This document shows, piece after piece, positions 56,687-64,000 of a DNA stretch of 64,000 bases (position 1 is the first letter of the stretch; each line of letters opens with the position of its first letter). The notes under the pieces were generated by a model that searched no databases, was not told the DNA's origin, and was given only the letters and a program-made list of their open reading frames with translations. The DNA lies in the NCBI RefSeq assembly GCF_036116635.1, contig NZ_CP107995.1, positions 4,402,001-4,466,000 of the forward strand. The letters run 5' to 3'. Source of the DNA: Amycolatopsis sp. NBC_00345 (GTDB taxonomy: Bacteria; Actinomycetota; Actinomycetes; Mycobacteriales; Pseudonocardiaceae). The position numbers and the translations under genes are program-made.

Positions 56687-58185
56687 CGGATACCTTCGGT
56701 TTGCAGTCGGGCGTCCAACAGGTCCGTCAGCGCCCGTTTGTCGATCTTCCCGTTCACACTGAGCGGCAGCTCGGGCAGCACGCGGCAGTCGTCGGGGATC
56801 TTGTGCTCTTCCAGCCGTACCGCCAGTTCCGTGGCCAGCGAGCCGGCGGAAATCGTCCCGGTGGCCACCAGCCTCGCGCCGTTACCGTTGTCCGGGGGCA
56901 GAACCGCGGCCAGCTCGACGCCGGGCACGTCCATCGCGGCCGCCTCGACCTCGATGGAGCTGACCCGGAATCCGCTCTGCTTGTAGATGTCGTCCGTGCG
57001 GCCGACGAAGTAGACGTTGCCGTCCTCGTCGAGCCGGCAGCGGTCCCCCGTGTGGAGGACGGGCTGGCCGAACTCGTCGTGGCGATAGCGGTTCGCGGTC
57101 ATCTCGGGCGCCCGCCAGTACCCGCCCATCACGTTCGGCCCGCGGACCACCAGCTCGCCGACCTGCCCGGCGGGCAGCCGGGCGCCGTTGTCGTCGATGA
57201 TGTACGCCTCGGTGTCCGGCAGCGGCTGCCCCGTGGACCCCGGCCGGGACAGGTCGGAGTTGGGTTCGGCGATCGACACCCGCTTGCATTCGGTCAGGCC
57301 GAACATCGACACCACGTCCAGGTTCGGGATCATTTCCCGGAGCCGGGTGGACGACGTCACCGGCAGCGCGGCGCCGGTGTTGGTGACCATCCGCAGCCGG
57401 GGCGGGAACTGGTGCGACCGGGCGATCAGCCGCGCCAGGGTGACGGCCAGGCTCGGCACCAGCGGGAACACCGAGATGTCGTGGTCGACGAGCCGGCTGA
57501 GCAGGAGCGGCCCGGCGTCCTCGTCGTCGCCGAGGACCAGGCAGGCGCCGGACACGCAGCAGAGGAACACCTGGTACAGGCCGTAGTCGAAGGACAGCGG
57601 CAGGCAGCAGAAGACGTTGTCGTCCGGCCGGTACCGCAGCCGCTGCTGAATCGCGTCCGCGGTGAAGAGCACCTGACGGTGGGTCGACACGACCGCCTTG
57701 GGCATCGCCGTGCTGCCCGAGGTGTAGATCAGGGCGAGCGGGTCGATGGACAGCCGGGCCGGCTCGTTCGGTTCACCGGGCGCGTCGGCCGGCAGCTCAT
57801 CGAGCCCGTACACGTTCACCGACGGCGGTGCCAGCGCCGCCACCACGTCCACCGCCCGCGCCGAGGCGACGACCAGCCGTGGTTCGCAGTCGCCGAGAAT
57901 GTGCTCGAGGTGGTACGGCCGCGTGCGGTCGCTGAGCACGACGTGAATGGCGCCGAGCCGGGACGCCGCGTAGATCAGCGCGAGGGTCTCGGGTTCGTGC
58001 GGGGCGAGGATCAGGACCCGGTCGCCCGGGAGCACCCCGTGACCCCGTAACCAGTTGGCGTAGGCCATGGACCGGATTCGCAGGTCCCGATAGGACCAGC
58101 CGCGTCCCTTGGTACGCACCGCGGACGCGTCCGGGGTGTCGGCCGCCTGGCGGTCCAGCAGGTGGTGGAGCAGGGCCACGGTCAT
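56683..58185 (-). CDS. AMP-forming amino acid/acyl-ACP ligase 1
   Basis: A 500-residue adenylating enzyme: A3 loop YTSGSTAMPKAVV, A5 FGLTECKRVS, A7 HTGDRCRLDEDG, A8 GRTDDIYKQSGFRVSSIEVE, and A10 PLSVNGKIDKRAL. The substrate-pocket stretch LPLSFDYGLYQ keeps the Asp that contacts an alpha-amino group in NRPS adenylation domains, supporting an amino-acid substrate. It is most like the stand-alone ligases encoded beside PLP decarboxylases and ACPs. It overlaps the ACP 2 gene by 4 bases upstream and the decarboxylase by 4 bases downstream. Confidence 0.88.
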   Translation of the reverse strand: MTVALLHHLLDRQAADTPDASAVRTKGRGWSYRDLRIRSMAYANWLRGHGVLPGDRVLILAPHEPETLALIYAASRLGAIHVVLSDRTRPYHLEHILGDCEPRLVVASARAVDVVAALAPPSVNVYGLDELPADAPGEPNEPARLSIDPLALIYTSGSTAMPKAVVSTHRQVLFTADAIQQRLRYRPDDNVFCCLPLSFDYGLYQVFLCCVSGACLVLGDDEDAGPLLLSRLVDHDISVFPLVPSLAVTLARLIARSHQFPPRLRMVTNTGAALPVTSSTRLREMIPNLDVVSMFGLTECKRVSIAEPNSDLSRPGSTGQPLPDTEAYIIDDNGARLPAGQVGELVVRGPNVMGGYWRAPEMTANRYRHDEFGQPVLHTGDRCRLDEDGNVYFVGRTDDIYKQSGFRVSSIEVEAAAMDVPGVELAAVLPPDNGNGARLVATGTISAGSLATELAVRLEEHKIPDDCRVLPELPLSVNGKIDKRALTDLLDARLQTEGIR

Positions 58186-58460
58186 CGAACTCCCCCTGAG
58201 TTGGTGGGTTCCCGGATGGTTCGCAGGATCTCGGTGAGCGCGGCCACGGACTCGAACGCCTCGGGGACGATCAGCTCCGGCGGGACTTCCACGCCCAGCT
58301 CGTCTTCGAGGCGCTCCAGCACCGCGACCACGGCGACCGAGTCGAACCCGGGCAGGTCGAACAGGGACGGCGCCTCCCGCGCGGTCTCCGGCGAGACGCC
58401 GAGCACCTCCCCGAACCGGGCGGCGACCAGGCTGGTCAGATCGGACGGTCGCGGGTTCAT
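58182..58460 (-). CDS. Acyl/peptidyl carrier protein (ACP 2)
   Basis: A 92-residue carrier protein; the phosphopantetheine serine is Ser41 in DLPGFDSVAVVAVLE, followed by the acidic helix LEDELGVEVPPELI. It differs from ACP 1 by an FDS context and a longer C-terminus, which suggests a separate partner set. It is coupled by ATGA to ligase 2 (start upstream) and ligase 1 (downstream), so each ligase has a carrier protein gene next to it. It was too short for easy detection but its motif and coupling are clear. Confidence 0.92.
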   Translation of the reverse strand: MNPRPSDLTSLVAARFGEVLGVSPETAREAPSLFDLPGFDSVAVVAVLERLEDELGVEVPPELIVPEAFESVAALTEILRTIREPTNSGGVR

Positions 58461-59959
58461 CGGCTCTCCTTGCCGACCAGCGCGAGCAGTTCCGCGCGGG
58501 CGACCTTGCCGGTGCCGGTGCGGGGGAGGTCGGACTGCACGTGGATGCCGCTGGGCACCATGTAGCCCAGCAGCCGCGCCCGGCAGTGCGCGGTCACCTG
58601 GCGGGCCAGCCCGGCCGGATCGGTGCCCGGCGCGGGCACGACGAGAGCGTGCAACCGGTTCGTCAGCTCGGGATCGGCCTCCGCCACCACGACCACCTCG
58701 GCGACGCCGGGGTGCGCCCCGATGACGGCTTCGATCTCGCCGATCTCCACGCGATACCCGCGTGTCTTCACCAGTCCGTCCCGCCGGCCCATCAGGTGCA
58801 GCAGGCCATGTTCGTCGCGCCGGGCGAAGTCGCCCGTGCGGTAGAAGCATTCGCCGCCGATGTCCACCATGGACTCGGCGGTGAGGTCCGGCCGGCCCAG
58901 GTACCCGGTCGTGACGCAGTCGCCCGCCACCACGAGCTCACCCTCGGCGGGCCCGTCGATCGCGGCGGTGCCGTCCTCGGCCAGCAGCGCGATCGTCACG
59001 CCGTCGATCGGGTGCCCGATGGGTACCCGGCTGTCCTCTGCCGGCGGTCCAGGCAGCGTGTAGCTAGTGATCACGTTGGTCTCGATCGGGCCGTACAGGT
59101 TGGCCACCTCCGCATGCGGAACCGCGCGCATCAACGCGGCCAGCGACGGCGCACGGAACTCCTCCCCCGCGTACAGCAGCCGGCGCAACGCGGGCAGCCC
59201 TTCCATCAGCAGGGTCGACCGGTTGACCAACGCGGTCAGCGCCGAGGGCACCGCGTAGAGGTGCGTGATCCGGCGGTCGGTGAGAAACCGTTGCAGCGCT
59301 TGCGGAAAGAGCGCTGCCTTGGCTGAGACGAGATGCAAGGCCGCGCCGGCCGCGAGTCCGGCGTACACGTCGTACACCGGCAGGTCGAAGTGCAGCGGGG
59401 CGTGGACGGCGACCCGGTCACCGTCGGCGAGCGGATAGGCTTCCGCCGCCCAGCCGACGAACGCGGCCGCGTTGCGATGGGTGATCACCACGCCCTTGGG
59501 AGTGCCGGTGGAGCCCGAGGTGTAGAGCACGTAAGCCTCGTCATCCGGGCCCGGGTCCGGCAGGTCTTCGGTGAATTCGGTGCTCACCACCGTCGACAGG
59601 TCGAGTACGGGGAGGTCGAGCCGTGCGGTGGCCGGGTCGTCCGATGTGGACAGCACCAGTTCACAACCGGCGTCCCGCACCACGAACCGCCGGCGCTCGG
59701 CCGGTGCTCCCGGGTCCACCGGCACGTAACAGCGGCCCGCCAGCATCGCGGCCAGCATGGCGATCACCGTCGCCGGTTCCTTGGCCGTCGGCACCGCCAC
59801 GCGGCCGCCCGGGCGTACTCGTTCCCGCAGGATCGCGGCCACGGTGCGAACGGCGCGGCCGAGCTCGGCGTAACTGGTCGGCGTGCCGTCCGCGGCGACG
59901 ATGGCGGTGGCCTGCGGCGTGCGGAGTGCGACCGCCAGCATCGGATCTACAAGGGACAT
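58457..59959 (-). CDS. AMP-forming amino acid/acyl-ACP ligase 2 (NRPS A-domain-like)
   Basis: The 500-residue stand-alone adenylation enzyme has LYTSGSTGTPKGVVITHRNA (A3), HFDLPVYDVYAGL (A4, with the amino-group-binding Asp retained), NLYGPIETNV (A5), YRTGDFARRD (A7), GRRDGLVKTRGYRVEIGE (A8) and RTGTGKVARAEL (A10 Lys). It is related to A domains and DltA/PltF-like ligases that load amino acids on discrete carriers. The ATG at 59959 is preferred; upstream sequence in frame belongs to the overlapping BtrH-like region. A second ligase may add a protecting amino acid, as VinM adds alanine in vicenistatin synthesis. Confidence 0.88.
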   Translation of the reverse strand: MSLVDPMLAVALRTPQATAIVAADGTPTSYAELGRAVRTVAAILRERVRPGGRVAVPTAKEPATVIAMLAAMLAGRCYVPVDPGAPAERRRFVVRDAGCELVLSTSDDPATARLDLPVLDLSTVVSTEFTEDLPDPGPDDEAYVLYTSGSTGTPKGVVITHRNAAAFVGWAAEAYPLADGDRVAVHAPLHFDLPVYDVYAGLAAGAALHLVSAKAALFPQALQRFLTDRRITHLYAVPSALTALVNRSTLLMEGLPALRRLLYAGEEFRAPSLAALMRAVPHAEVANLYGPIETNVITSYTLPGPPAEDSRVPIGHPIDGVTIALLAEDGTAAIDGPAEGELVVAGDCVTTGYLGRPDLTAESMVDIGGECFYRTGDFARRDEHGLLHLMGRRDGLVKTRGYRVEIGEIEAVIGAHPGVAEVVVVAEADPELTNRLHALVVPAPGTDPAGLARQVTAHCRARLLGYMVPSGIHVQSDLPRTGTGKVARAELLALVGKESR

Positions 59960-59967
59960 AACGGCTC

Positions 59968-60960
59968 TCAGCGCCCTTCGGTTTCGGGCTCGGTCCTTGC
60001 CAGCAGCCATACGGCGAGAACTGCTTCGTTCGCCAGCGCGGTGGTGGCCGCGGCGAGCACACCGTCCGGTGCCGCCCGTCCGGTCTGCACCCGGCGCAGC
60101 GCCAGGTAGGACATTTCGGTGACCCGGCGCCACGGTCGTAGCACCTCGGCTTCGAACCGGCCGGGCAACTCGGGCAGGCCGATCCGCTCCAGCTCGGCGG
60201 CGACATCGGTGAGCCACAGGTGATGCAGTCCGCGGTCGCGGGCGAGCAGCCAGGCCTGCAGTGCCAGGTTCTCCACGCAACCGCTGTCCAGCTCGCGGTG
60301 CCGCTCGACGAACTGGGCCGGCGTGCCCGCGGCGGCCGCGCCCGTGATCGCCAGCGCGTTGTCCCTCAGCTGCCGGCGCAGGTCGACCGGCTGTGCCTCG
60401 CCGACCTTCGAGAGGACAGCCCAAGACCCGCCGGGCAGCGCCGCCTCGATGTCACCGATGGGGAGTTCGGTGGTCGTCGGCACGGCGCGGCCCCACGGGG
60501 TCGCGTTGTCGTACGGATCAACGATATGCAGCAGTTCTTCCGGTCCGCCTCCGAGCGCTTCGATGGCTTCGAGCACGAACCCGTGCTGTATGTGTTCGTT
60601 GCCGTGATATGGGAGCCACGGCAGGTGATAGGCGTCCCCGACCAGCACCAGAGGGTGCCCGCCGGCCAAGAACTGCCGCCACTGCCCCACGGCGTCGTCC
60701 ACGTCCGCGATGTCCCGCCACAGCGGCGTGAATCCGGTGCGGCACGCCAGCTTCTCGGCCTGGTCGGCCGGCGGCAGGTCGGCTTTCGGCAACTGGTCCG
60801 GCTCGTTCGTCAGGCGCAGGCGCCAGTCCATCGCGAACGGTGCCCGTACATCGGCGACGCCCGCGTGGGCGAGCACCAGGGCGAGGTCATCGGACACGCA
60901 GTCGAGATATTCGGAGTCCACCCGGCCGAGCAGCGCCGAGCACGGTGTGGACGTCTTCAT
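59968..60960 (-). CDS. BtrH-like papain-fold acyltransferase 1
   Basis: The 330-residue protein resembles the butirosin BtrH N-terminal family: an early cysteine (Cys21 in SEYLDCVSDD), His123/His126 in YHGNEHIQHGFV, and Asp148 in LHIVDPYDN, a Cys-His-Asp set in the right order; the C-terminal half is helical (DUF4872-like). BtrH moves an aminoacyl chain from ACP to an amine. Here it may release the finished carrier-bound product or join it to an acceptor. The ATG at 60960 is favoured with AGG about ten bases upstream. It is the first gene of the leftward operon. The match is from motif order, so moderate. Confidence 0.6.
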   Translation of the reverse strand: MKTSTPCSALLGRVDSEYLDCVSDDLALVLAHAGVADVRAPFAMDWRLRLTNEPDQLPKADLPPADQAEKLACRTGFTPLWRDIADVDDAVGQWRQFLAGGHPLVLVGDAYHLPWLPYHGNEHIQHGFVLEAIEALGGGPEELLHIVDPYDNATPWGRAVPTTTELPIGDIEAALPGGSWAVLSKVGEAQPVDLRRQLRDNALAITGAAAAGTPAQFVERHRELDSGCVENLALQAWLLARDRGLHHLWLTDVAAELERIGLPELPGRFEAEVLRPWRRVTEMSYLALRRVQTGRAAPDGVLAAATTALANEAVLAVWLLARTEPETEGR

Positions 60961-61511
60961 TTCGAGCTGACCTGACACAATTCCCCCGAAATCCCTCGAC
61001 GGATCATCACACGTCACGAACCGTCGATAAGACAGCTATAGTAGGACTTCACATAAATCGAACGGCGGTGCCCTGCGGACGAACTTCGCACCTGTGGTCA
61101 CGCTGACCGCGACAGGTTGTGCGAAGGTCTACATCCTCTCGTGTGGCACCTGTTCAATTCGTAGCCCCCGTTCGGGTGGTCCGCAAATTGGAGCCGCCCA
61201 GTCAGCACCCGTTTTGGGCCGGTCGAGCGCCGCAGTGACCGGAATACTGCCCCGTCGGGCCGCAGCACTGGGCCATTCGGCCTAGTACCGCCAGGCCAGG
61301 CAGTACAGCCCGCTGAATCGCGCTACGCCAATCAGTTGGTTATCTACAGCCCCTAGGACCTCTTGTCGATCATTTCCGCGCGCTTCAAGTTGTTGCCCCG
61401 TGCGGGTGCGCCTAAAATCGGAATTTCCACCGGATGCTCTGTGTCGCCCATGCCCTCGGCCGGTCCGGTTCGATCTCCCGCGAACATCAAATCAGATGCC
61501 GGATTGGCGTG
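60961..61511. other. 551-base divergent intergenic region of the biosynthetic cluster
   Basis: No gene is supported here. The region is less G+C-rich than its surroundings and lies between the leftward 12-gene operon and the rightward ProA-like gene, so both promoters should be in it. On the minus strand a TACTAT-like -10 lies near 61038-61044, about 80 bases before the BtrH-like start, with only a weak -35. No clear long repeat or riboswitch-like structure was recognised. Confidence 0.35.
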
Positions 61512-62789
61512 ATGACAGAGATCATTCTCGAAAATGCGAGACAGGCAGTGACCGAGGCGCCTCCGGTCGGTGACGAAGCATATCTGACGTTCGCCGAGGC
61601 GATCGAGACGCGGCTGCGCCGGCACTGGCCGGAGGTCGTGGCCGCGAACGAGCGGGATCTGGCCGCGGGGCGGGCCAAGCAGCTGTCCGGGCCGATGCTG
61701 GACCGGATGCGGCTGACCGACGGGCATCTCGACCGGCTCGCGGAGCTGGCGCGGCTGGTGCGCAAAGACCTGCCGGCGGTCAGCCGGCCCGGCTCCGAGT
61801 TCCACGGCCTCCAGCGCTCGACCGCACGCCGGGTGCCACGGCCGCTGGGCGTGCTCCTGATGATCTACGAGGCCCGGCCGATGGTCACTGTGGACAGTGC
61901 GATCCTTTCGGCCTGCACCGGCAATGCCGTGCTGCTCCGGGGCGGCAGTGAGATCAGCCGGAGCAACGCGGCGCTGGCGGTGGTGATCGACGAGGCGTTG
62001 CGAGACGCGCGCCTGCCGGCCGATCTGGTGCAGGTCCTGCACGATCTGGACCGGGCCGGGCTGCGCGAGCTGCTCCGTCGCGACGACGCGATCGACGTGC
62101 TGGTACCCCGTGGCAGCCCGACGCTCGTGGACTACTGCCGCACCACCTCCCGTATCCCGCTGATCGTCGGCGGAGCCGGGGTCAACCACCTGTACGTCCA
62201 TTCCTCGGCCGATCCCGCGCTGGCCGCCCGGCTGATCCTGGACAGCAAGCTGCCCGACCCGGCCGGCTGCACCGCGCTGGAGATGCTGCTGCTCGACGAG
62301 TCCGTGGCCGATGACGTGCTGACGGCACTGGCCCGGCACGCCGACGAGCCGGACCTCAAGGGACTGGCGCTTCGGGTGCCCGGAGAACTCGCGCGACGGC
62401 TGCCCGATCGCCTCGCGGACGTGGTCCAGGTGCAGGAGATCGGCCCGCACGACGACGGCCGGGAGTTCCTCGACCGCACCTTGGCCGTGCGCACCGTCCC
62501 CGGCCTGGTGGAGGCGTCGGCGCACATCCGGCGTCACAGCTCGGGGCACACCGACGGGGTCGTCGCGACCGACCGGGAGGCGATCGCGGAGTTCTGCCGC
62601 CGGATGGACTCCGCCGCGGTGGTGGTGAACGGCTCGCTGCGCCTGCACGACGGCCCGAGTCTCGGTATCGGGGCGGAGATCGCGATCAGCACCGGCCGGA
62701 CGCACGTCCGCGGCCCGGTCACGCTGGCCGCGCTGCTGACCTACAGCTGGATCGTCGAGGGTGAGGGCAGCGTCCGATTTCGCACGTGA
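61512..62789 (+). CDS. ProA-like (gamma-glutamyl phosphate reductase family) reductase
   Basis: A 425-residue ProA homologue: RPLGVLLMIYEARPMVTVDSA, CTGNAVLLRGGSE, the catalytic Cys253 in DPAGCTALEMLL, SSGHTDGVVATD, and IGAEIAIST-HVRGPVTLAALLTYSWI. ProA reduces glutamyl 5-phosphate to the semialdehyde with NADPH. No glutamate 5-kinase (proB) is adjacent, and a carrier protein gene follows with a 21-base gap, so reduction of an aminoacyl-ACP thioester to an aldehyde is proposed. A proline-synthesis role is possible but the context is against it. ATG at 61512; its ribosome-binding site is weak. Confidence 0.85.
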   Translation: MTEIILENARQAVTEAPPVGDEAYLTFAEAIETRLRRHWPEVVAANERDLAAGRAKQLSGPMLDRMRLTDGHLDRLAELARLVRKDLPAVSRPGSEFHGLQRSTARRVPRPLGVLLMIYEARPMVTVDSAILSACTGNAVLLRGGSEISRSNAALAVVIDEALRDARLPADLVQVLHDLDRAGLRELLRRDDAIDVLVPRGSPTLVDYCRTTSRIPLIVGGAGVNHLYVHSSADPALAARLILDSKLPDPAGCTALEMLLLDESVADDVLTALARHADEPDLKGLALRVPGELARRLPDRLADVVQVQEIGPHDDGREFLDRTLAVRTVPGLVEASAHIRRHSSGHTDGVVATDREAIAEFCRRMDSAAVVVNGSLRLHDGPSLGIGAEIAISTGRTHVRGPVTLAALLTYSWIVEGEGSVRFRT

Positions 62790-62809
62790 GCACGAAGAAG
62801 GAGAAAACG

Positions 62810-63100
62810 ATGGCGACTGACACCCGAATTCACGATGAGGTAAACCTCGCCGTGAAGAAGATGATGATCACGGAGTCCCGGTTGTCGCTCGACCCGGCCG
62901 AGCTGGGCGACGCGGAGCAGCTCAACGGGCCGGTACTGCGGGTGACGTCGGTGGGCCTGCTCGGCATGTTCATCCGGCTCGAGGACGAGCTGGCCCTGAC
63001 GCTGCCGGACGGCCTGTTCGCCGGCAAGAACTTCGGCACGGTGGCCGACCTGGTCGACGTGCTGGTGCCCGCCTGTGCGCAACAGCGAGGAGCTGCATGA
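62810..63100 (+). CDS. Carrier protein (ACP 3), atypical
   Basis: A 96-residue protein with ACP-like helical layout; the probable phosphopantetheine serine is Ser47 in PVLRVTSVGLLGMF, followed by IRLEDELALTLPDG. The residue before the serine is Thr, not the Asp found in almost all carrier proteins, and VTSVGL replaces GxDSL. The ATG at 62810 has AAGGAG six bases upstream, better than the GTG at 62786. It overlaps the next gene by ATGA and follows the ProA-like gene, suggesting it carries the acyl group to be reduced or handed to the BtrH-like protein. Confidence 0.82.
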   Translation: MATDTRIHDEVNLAVKKMMITESRLSLDPAELGDAEQLNGPVLRVTSVGLLGMFIRLEDELALTLPDGLFAGKNFGTVADLVDVLVPACAQQRGAA

Positions 63101-64000
63101 CCGCGGCCCCGGAGCATCAGCCGGACGCGGCCGGCCCGAATGCCCTGAGCTGCTACACCGCCAACCTCGCGGCCTACCTCCTCGCCGGGAACGACGACGC
63201 GCTCGACGTCATCGCCCGCTCGGTACGCCTCGCCGTGCGCCCAGGTGACGAGCCGGCGTTCTCCCATCACTCCATTCCGTTGCATCAGGTCCCGGCTGAG
63301 GGCGAACTCGGTTTCGCCGGCGTGCCGACCAGTGCCGCCGCGATCGAAGGCATGGCGCGCGAGATCGAATCGAGCGGGCAGGTGCTCGTGCTGGCCAACA
63401 GCGCGTCGATGCCGTGGTCACGGGCCAGGGCCGGGGATGGCGCGCCACATCTGTTACTGGTGGATGGCCGTCGCGGCGGGCAGTGGCACGCCGTCGACGA
63501 GTTCACCGCGCTGCTCCCCGAGGGCCGGCAGGATCCTTTCCAGGGGTGGCTCACCGATGAGGGCCTGCTGAGCGCGATCCGGCCCAGCCCCGTCCCCGCG
63601 CCGGAACACAAGCTGCGCGAGGAACACGCTTTCGGCTTCCCGGTGCCGATTCCGCCGGATGGCACGTACCAGTGGGTCGCGCTCAGCCCAGGCCGGACCG
63701 CCGGGGTGCCGGACCTGCCTGGTGACTGGGTCACCGGCACCGAGGCGGCCCTGGCCGTGCTGTCGGAGTTCTGGGCCGGGCTGGGAGACCACGAACCCCG
63801 GCGCCGGTTCCTCGACGACATGTGGGCGGCCGCGCAGCATCACGCCTATCGCTACGTGCGGATCGGGTCCTTTGTGGACGAACGGAGCGCGGACATCGCG
63901 ACGTTCACCCGGGCCGTCGAAACCTGGCAGAACCTGCCGATGGCCCTCCGGTTCGCCGCCGAATCCGCGGCGCGGGGCCGGGCCCGGCCCTCGATGGTCC
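63097..64000 (+). CDS. BtrH-like papain-fold protein 2, cut by the window end
   Basis: The frame is open from the ATG at 63097 (overlapping the ACP 3 stop) to the last base, about 301 residues. An early Cys19 in ALSCYTANLAAYLLAG, His in APHLLLVDGR and an Asp in WHAVDEFTALL give the same Cys-His-Asp order as in the first BtrH-like protein, although overall identity between the two is low. It may transfer the acyl group from ACP 3 to an acceptor, or release it. Function is inferred from motif order and carrier-gene coupling only. Confidence 0.5.
   Translation, partial: MTAAPEHQPDAAGPNALSCYTANLAAYLLAGNDDALDVIARSVRLAVRPGDEPAFSHHSIPLHQVPAEGELGFAGVPTSAAAIEGMAREIESSGQVLVLANSASMPWSRARAGDGAPHLLLVDGRRGGQWHAVDEFTALLPEGRQDPFQGWLTDEGLLSAIRPSPVPAPEHKLREEHAFGFPVPIPPDGTYQWVALSPGRTAGVPDLPGDWVTGTEAALAVLSEFWAGLGDHEPRRRFLDDMWAAAQHHAYRYVRIGSFVDERSADIATFTRAVETWQNLPMALRFAAESAARGRARPSMV

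Noticed and set aside
60961..61511. Small genes or an RNA element in the divergent gap.
   Set aside because: Short frames lack ribosome-binding sites and conserved motifs, and no convincing riboswitch-like folding was found by eye.
1..64000. CRISPR arrays, rRNA or tRNA genes, phage genes.
   Set aside because: No regularly spaced repeats, rRNA-like stretches, tRNA cloverleafs or phage structural proteins were recognised by eye.

Overview
The window comes from a high-GC actinomycete. A member of the Pseudonocardiales (Amycolatopsis-like) fits best, judging from the DUF222/HNH protein, the Mce-type lipid-import genes, the large set of acyl-CoA catabolic genes and the GTG/TTG starts; this placement is inference. 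No rRNA, tRNA or CRISPR array was seen. Genes are dense and many neighbours overlap by the 4-base ATGA or GTGA pattern.

Region 1 (1-31 kb) is catabolic. It opens with the end of an Mce-type system (two YrbE/MlaE permeases and an SCP2-like protein). A leftward P450 - ferredoxin - alcohol dehydrogenase - aldehyde dehydrogenase - ferredoxin reductase - ferredoxin set follows, which could oxidise a methyl group to a carboxylate. A PaaX-type regulator, thioesterase and MaoC protein come next. Then there is a BadI/MenB-like ring-cleaving crotonase with an acyl-CoA dehydrogenase and an SDR (9.6-12.5 kb), an HNH protein, an IS3 relic, and a long leftward block (14.3-27 kb). That block holds several crotonases, a BadH-like SDR, an HMG-CoA-lyase-type enzyme, a CoA-transferase, a thiolase and acyl-CoA dehydrogenases. 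Together these look like CoA-dependent breakdown of an alicyclic compound, possibly a monoterpenoid: CoA activation, ring hydration/dehydrogenation, hydrolytic ring opening, beta-oxidation.

Region 2 (27-45.3 kb) holds a FadR-type GntR regulator, three acyl-CoA ligases, further dehydrogenases and a TetR regulator. It also holds an operon resembling class I benzoyl-CoA reductase / 2-hydroxyacyl-CoA dehydratase (two Fe-S subunits plus one ATPase activator), unusual in an actinomycete. A palindrome of the form TGGTCTGACCA / TGGTACGACCA, very close to the E. coli FadR operator, recurs in at least seven intergenic gaps from 25.8 to 44.4 kb and suggests one local regulon. A secreted hydrolase lies behind a long hairpin terminator.

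Region 3 (45.3-64 kb) starts with a MarR regulator/SDR pair with two copies of its probable operator. After it comes what appears to be an undescribed biosynthetic cluster that continues past the right end. On the + strand lie a membrane desaturase, an O-acetylhomoserine-sulfhydrylase-like PLP enzyme and a PuuD-like gamma-glutamyl hydrolase. This trio resembles the rhizobitoxine (vinylglycine) pathway. On the - strand a tightly coupled 12-gene operon (50.0-61.0 kb) encodes a YczE-like membrane protein, a dienoyl-CoA-isomerase-like crotonase, a flavin reductase, a TrpB2-like PLP enzyme, a phosphopantetheinyl transferase, an acyl-CoA-dehydrogenase-like flavoprotein, two carrier proteins, a PLP decarboxylase, two adenylating ligases and a BtrH-like acyltransferase. 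To its right, on the + strand, are an orphan ProA-like reductase, a third carrier protein and a second, incomplete BtrH-like protein. The logic (amino acid loaded on a carrier, decarboxylated, modified, reduced or transferred, gamma-glutamyl group removed) recalls butirosin and vicenistatin side-chain chemistry, but this gene combination matches no pathway I know.
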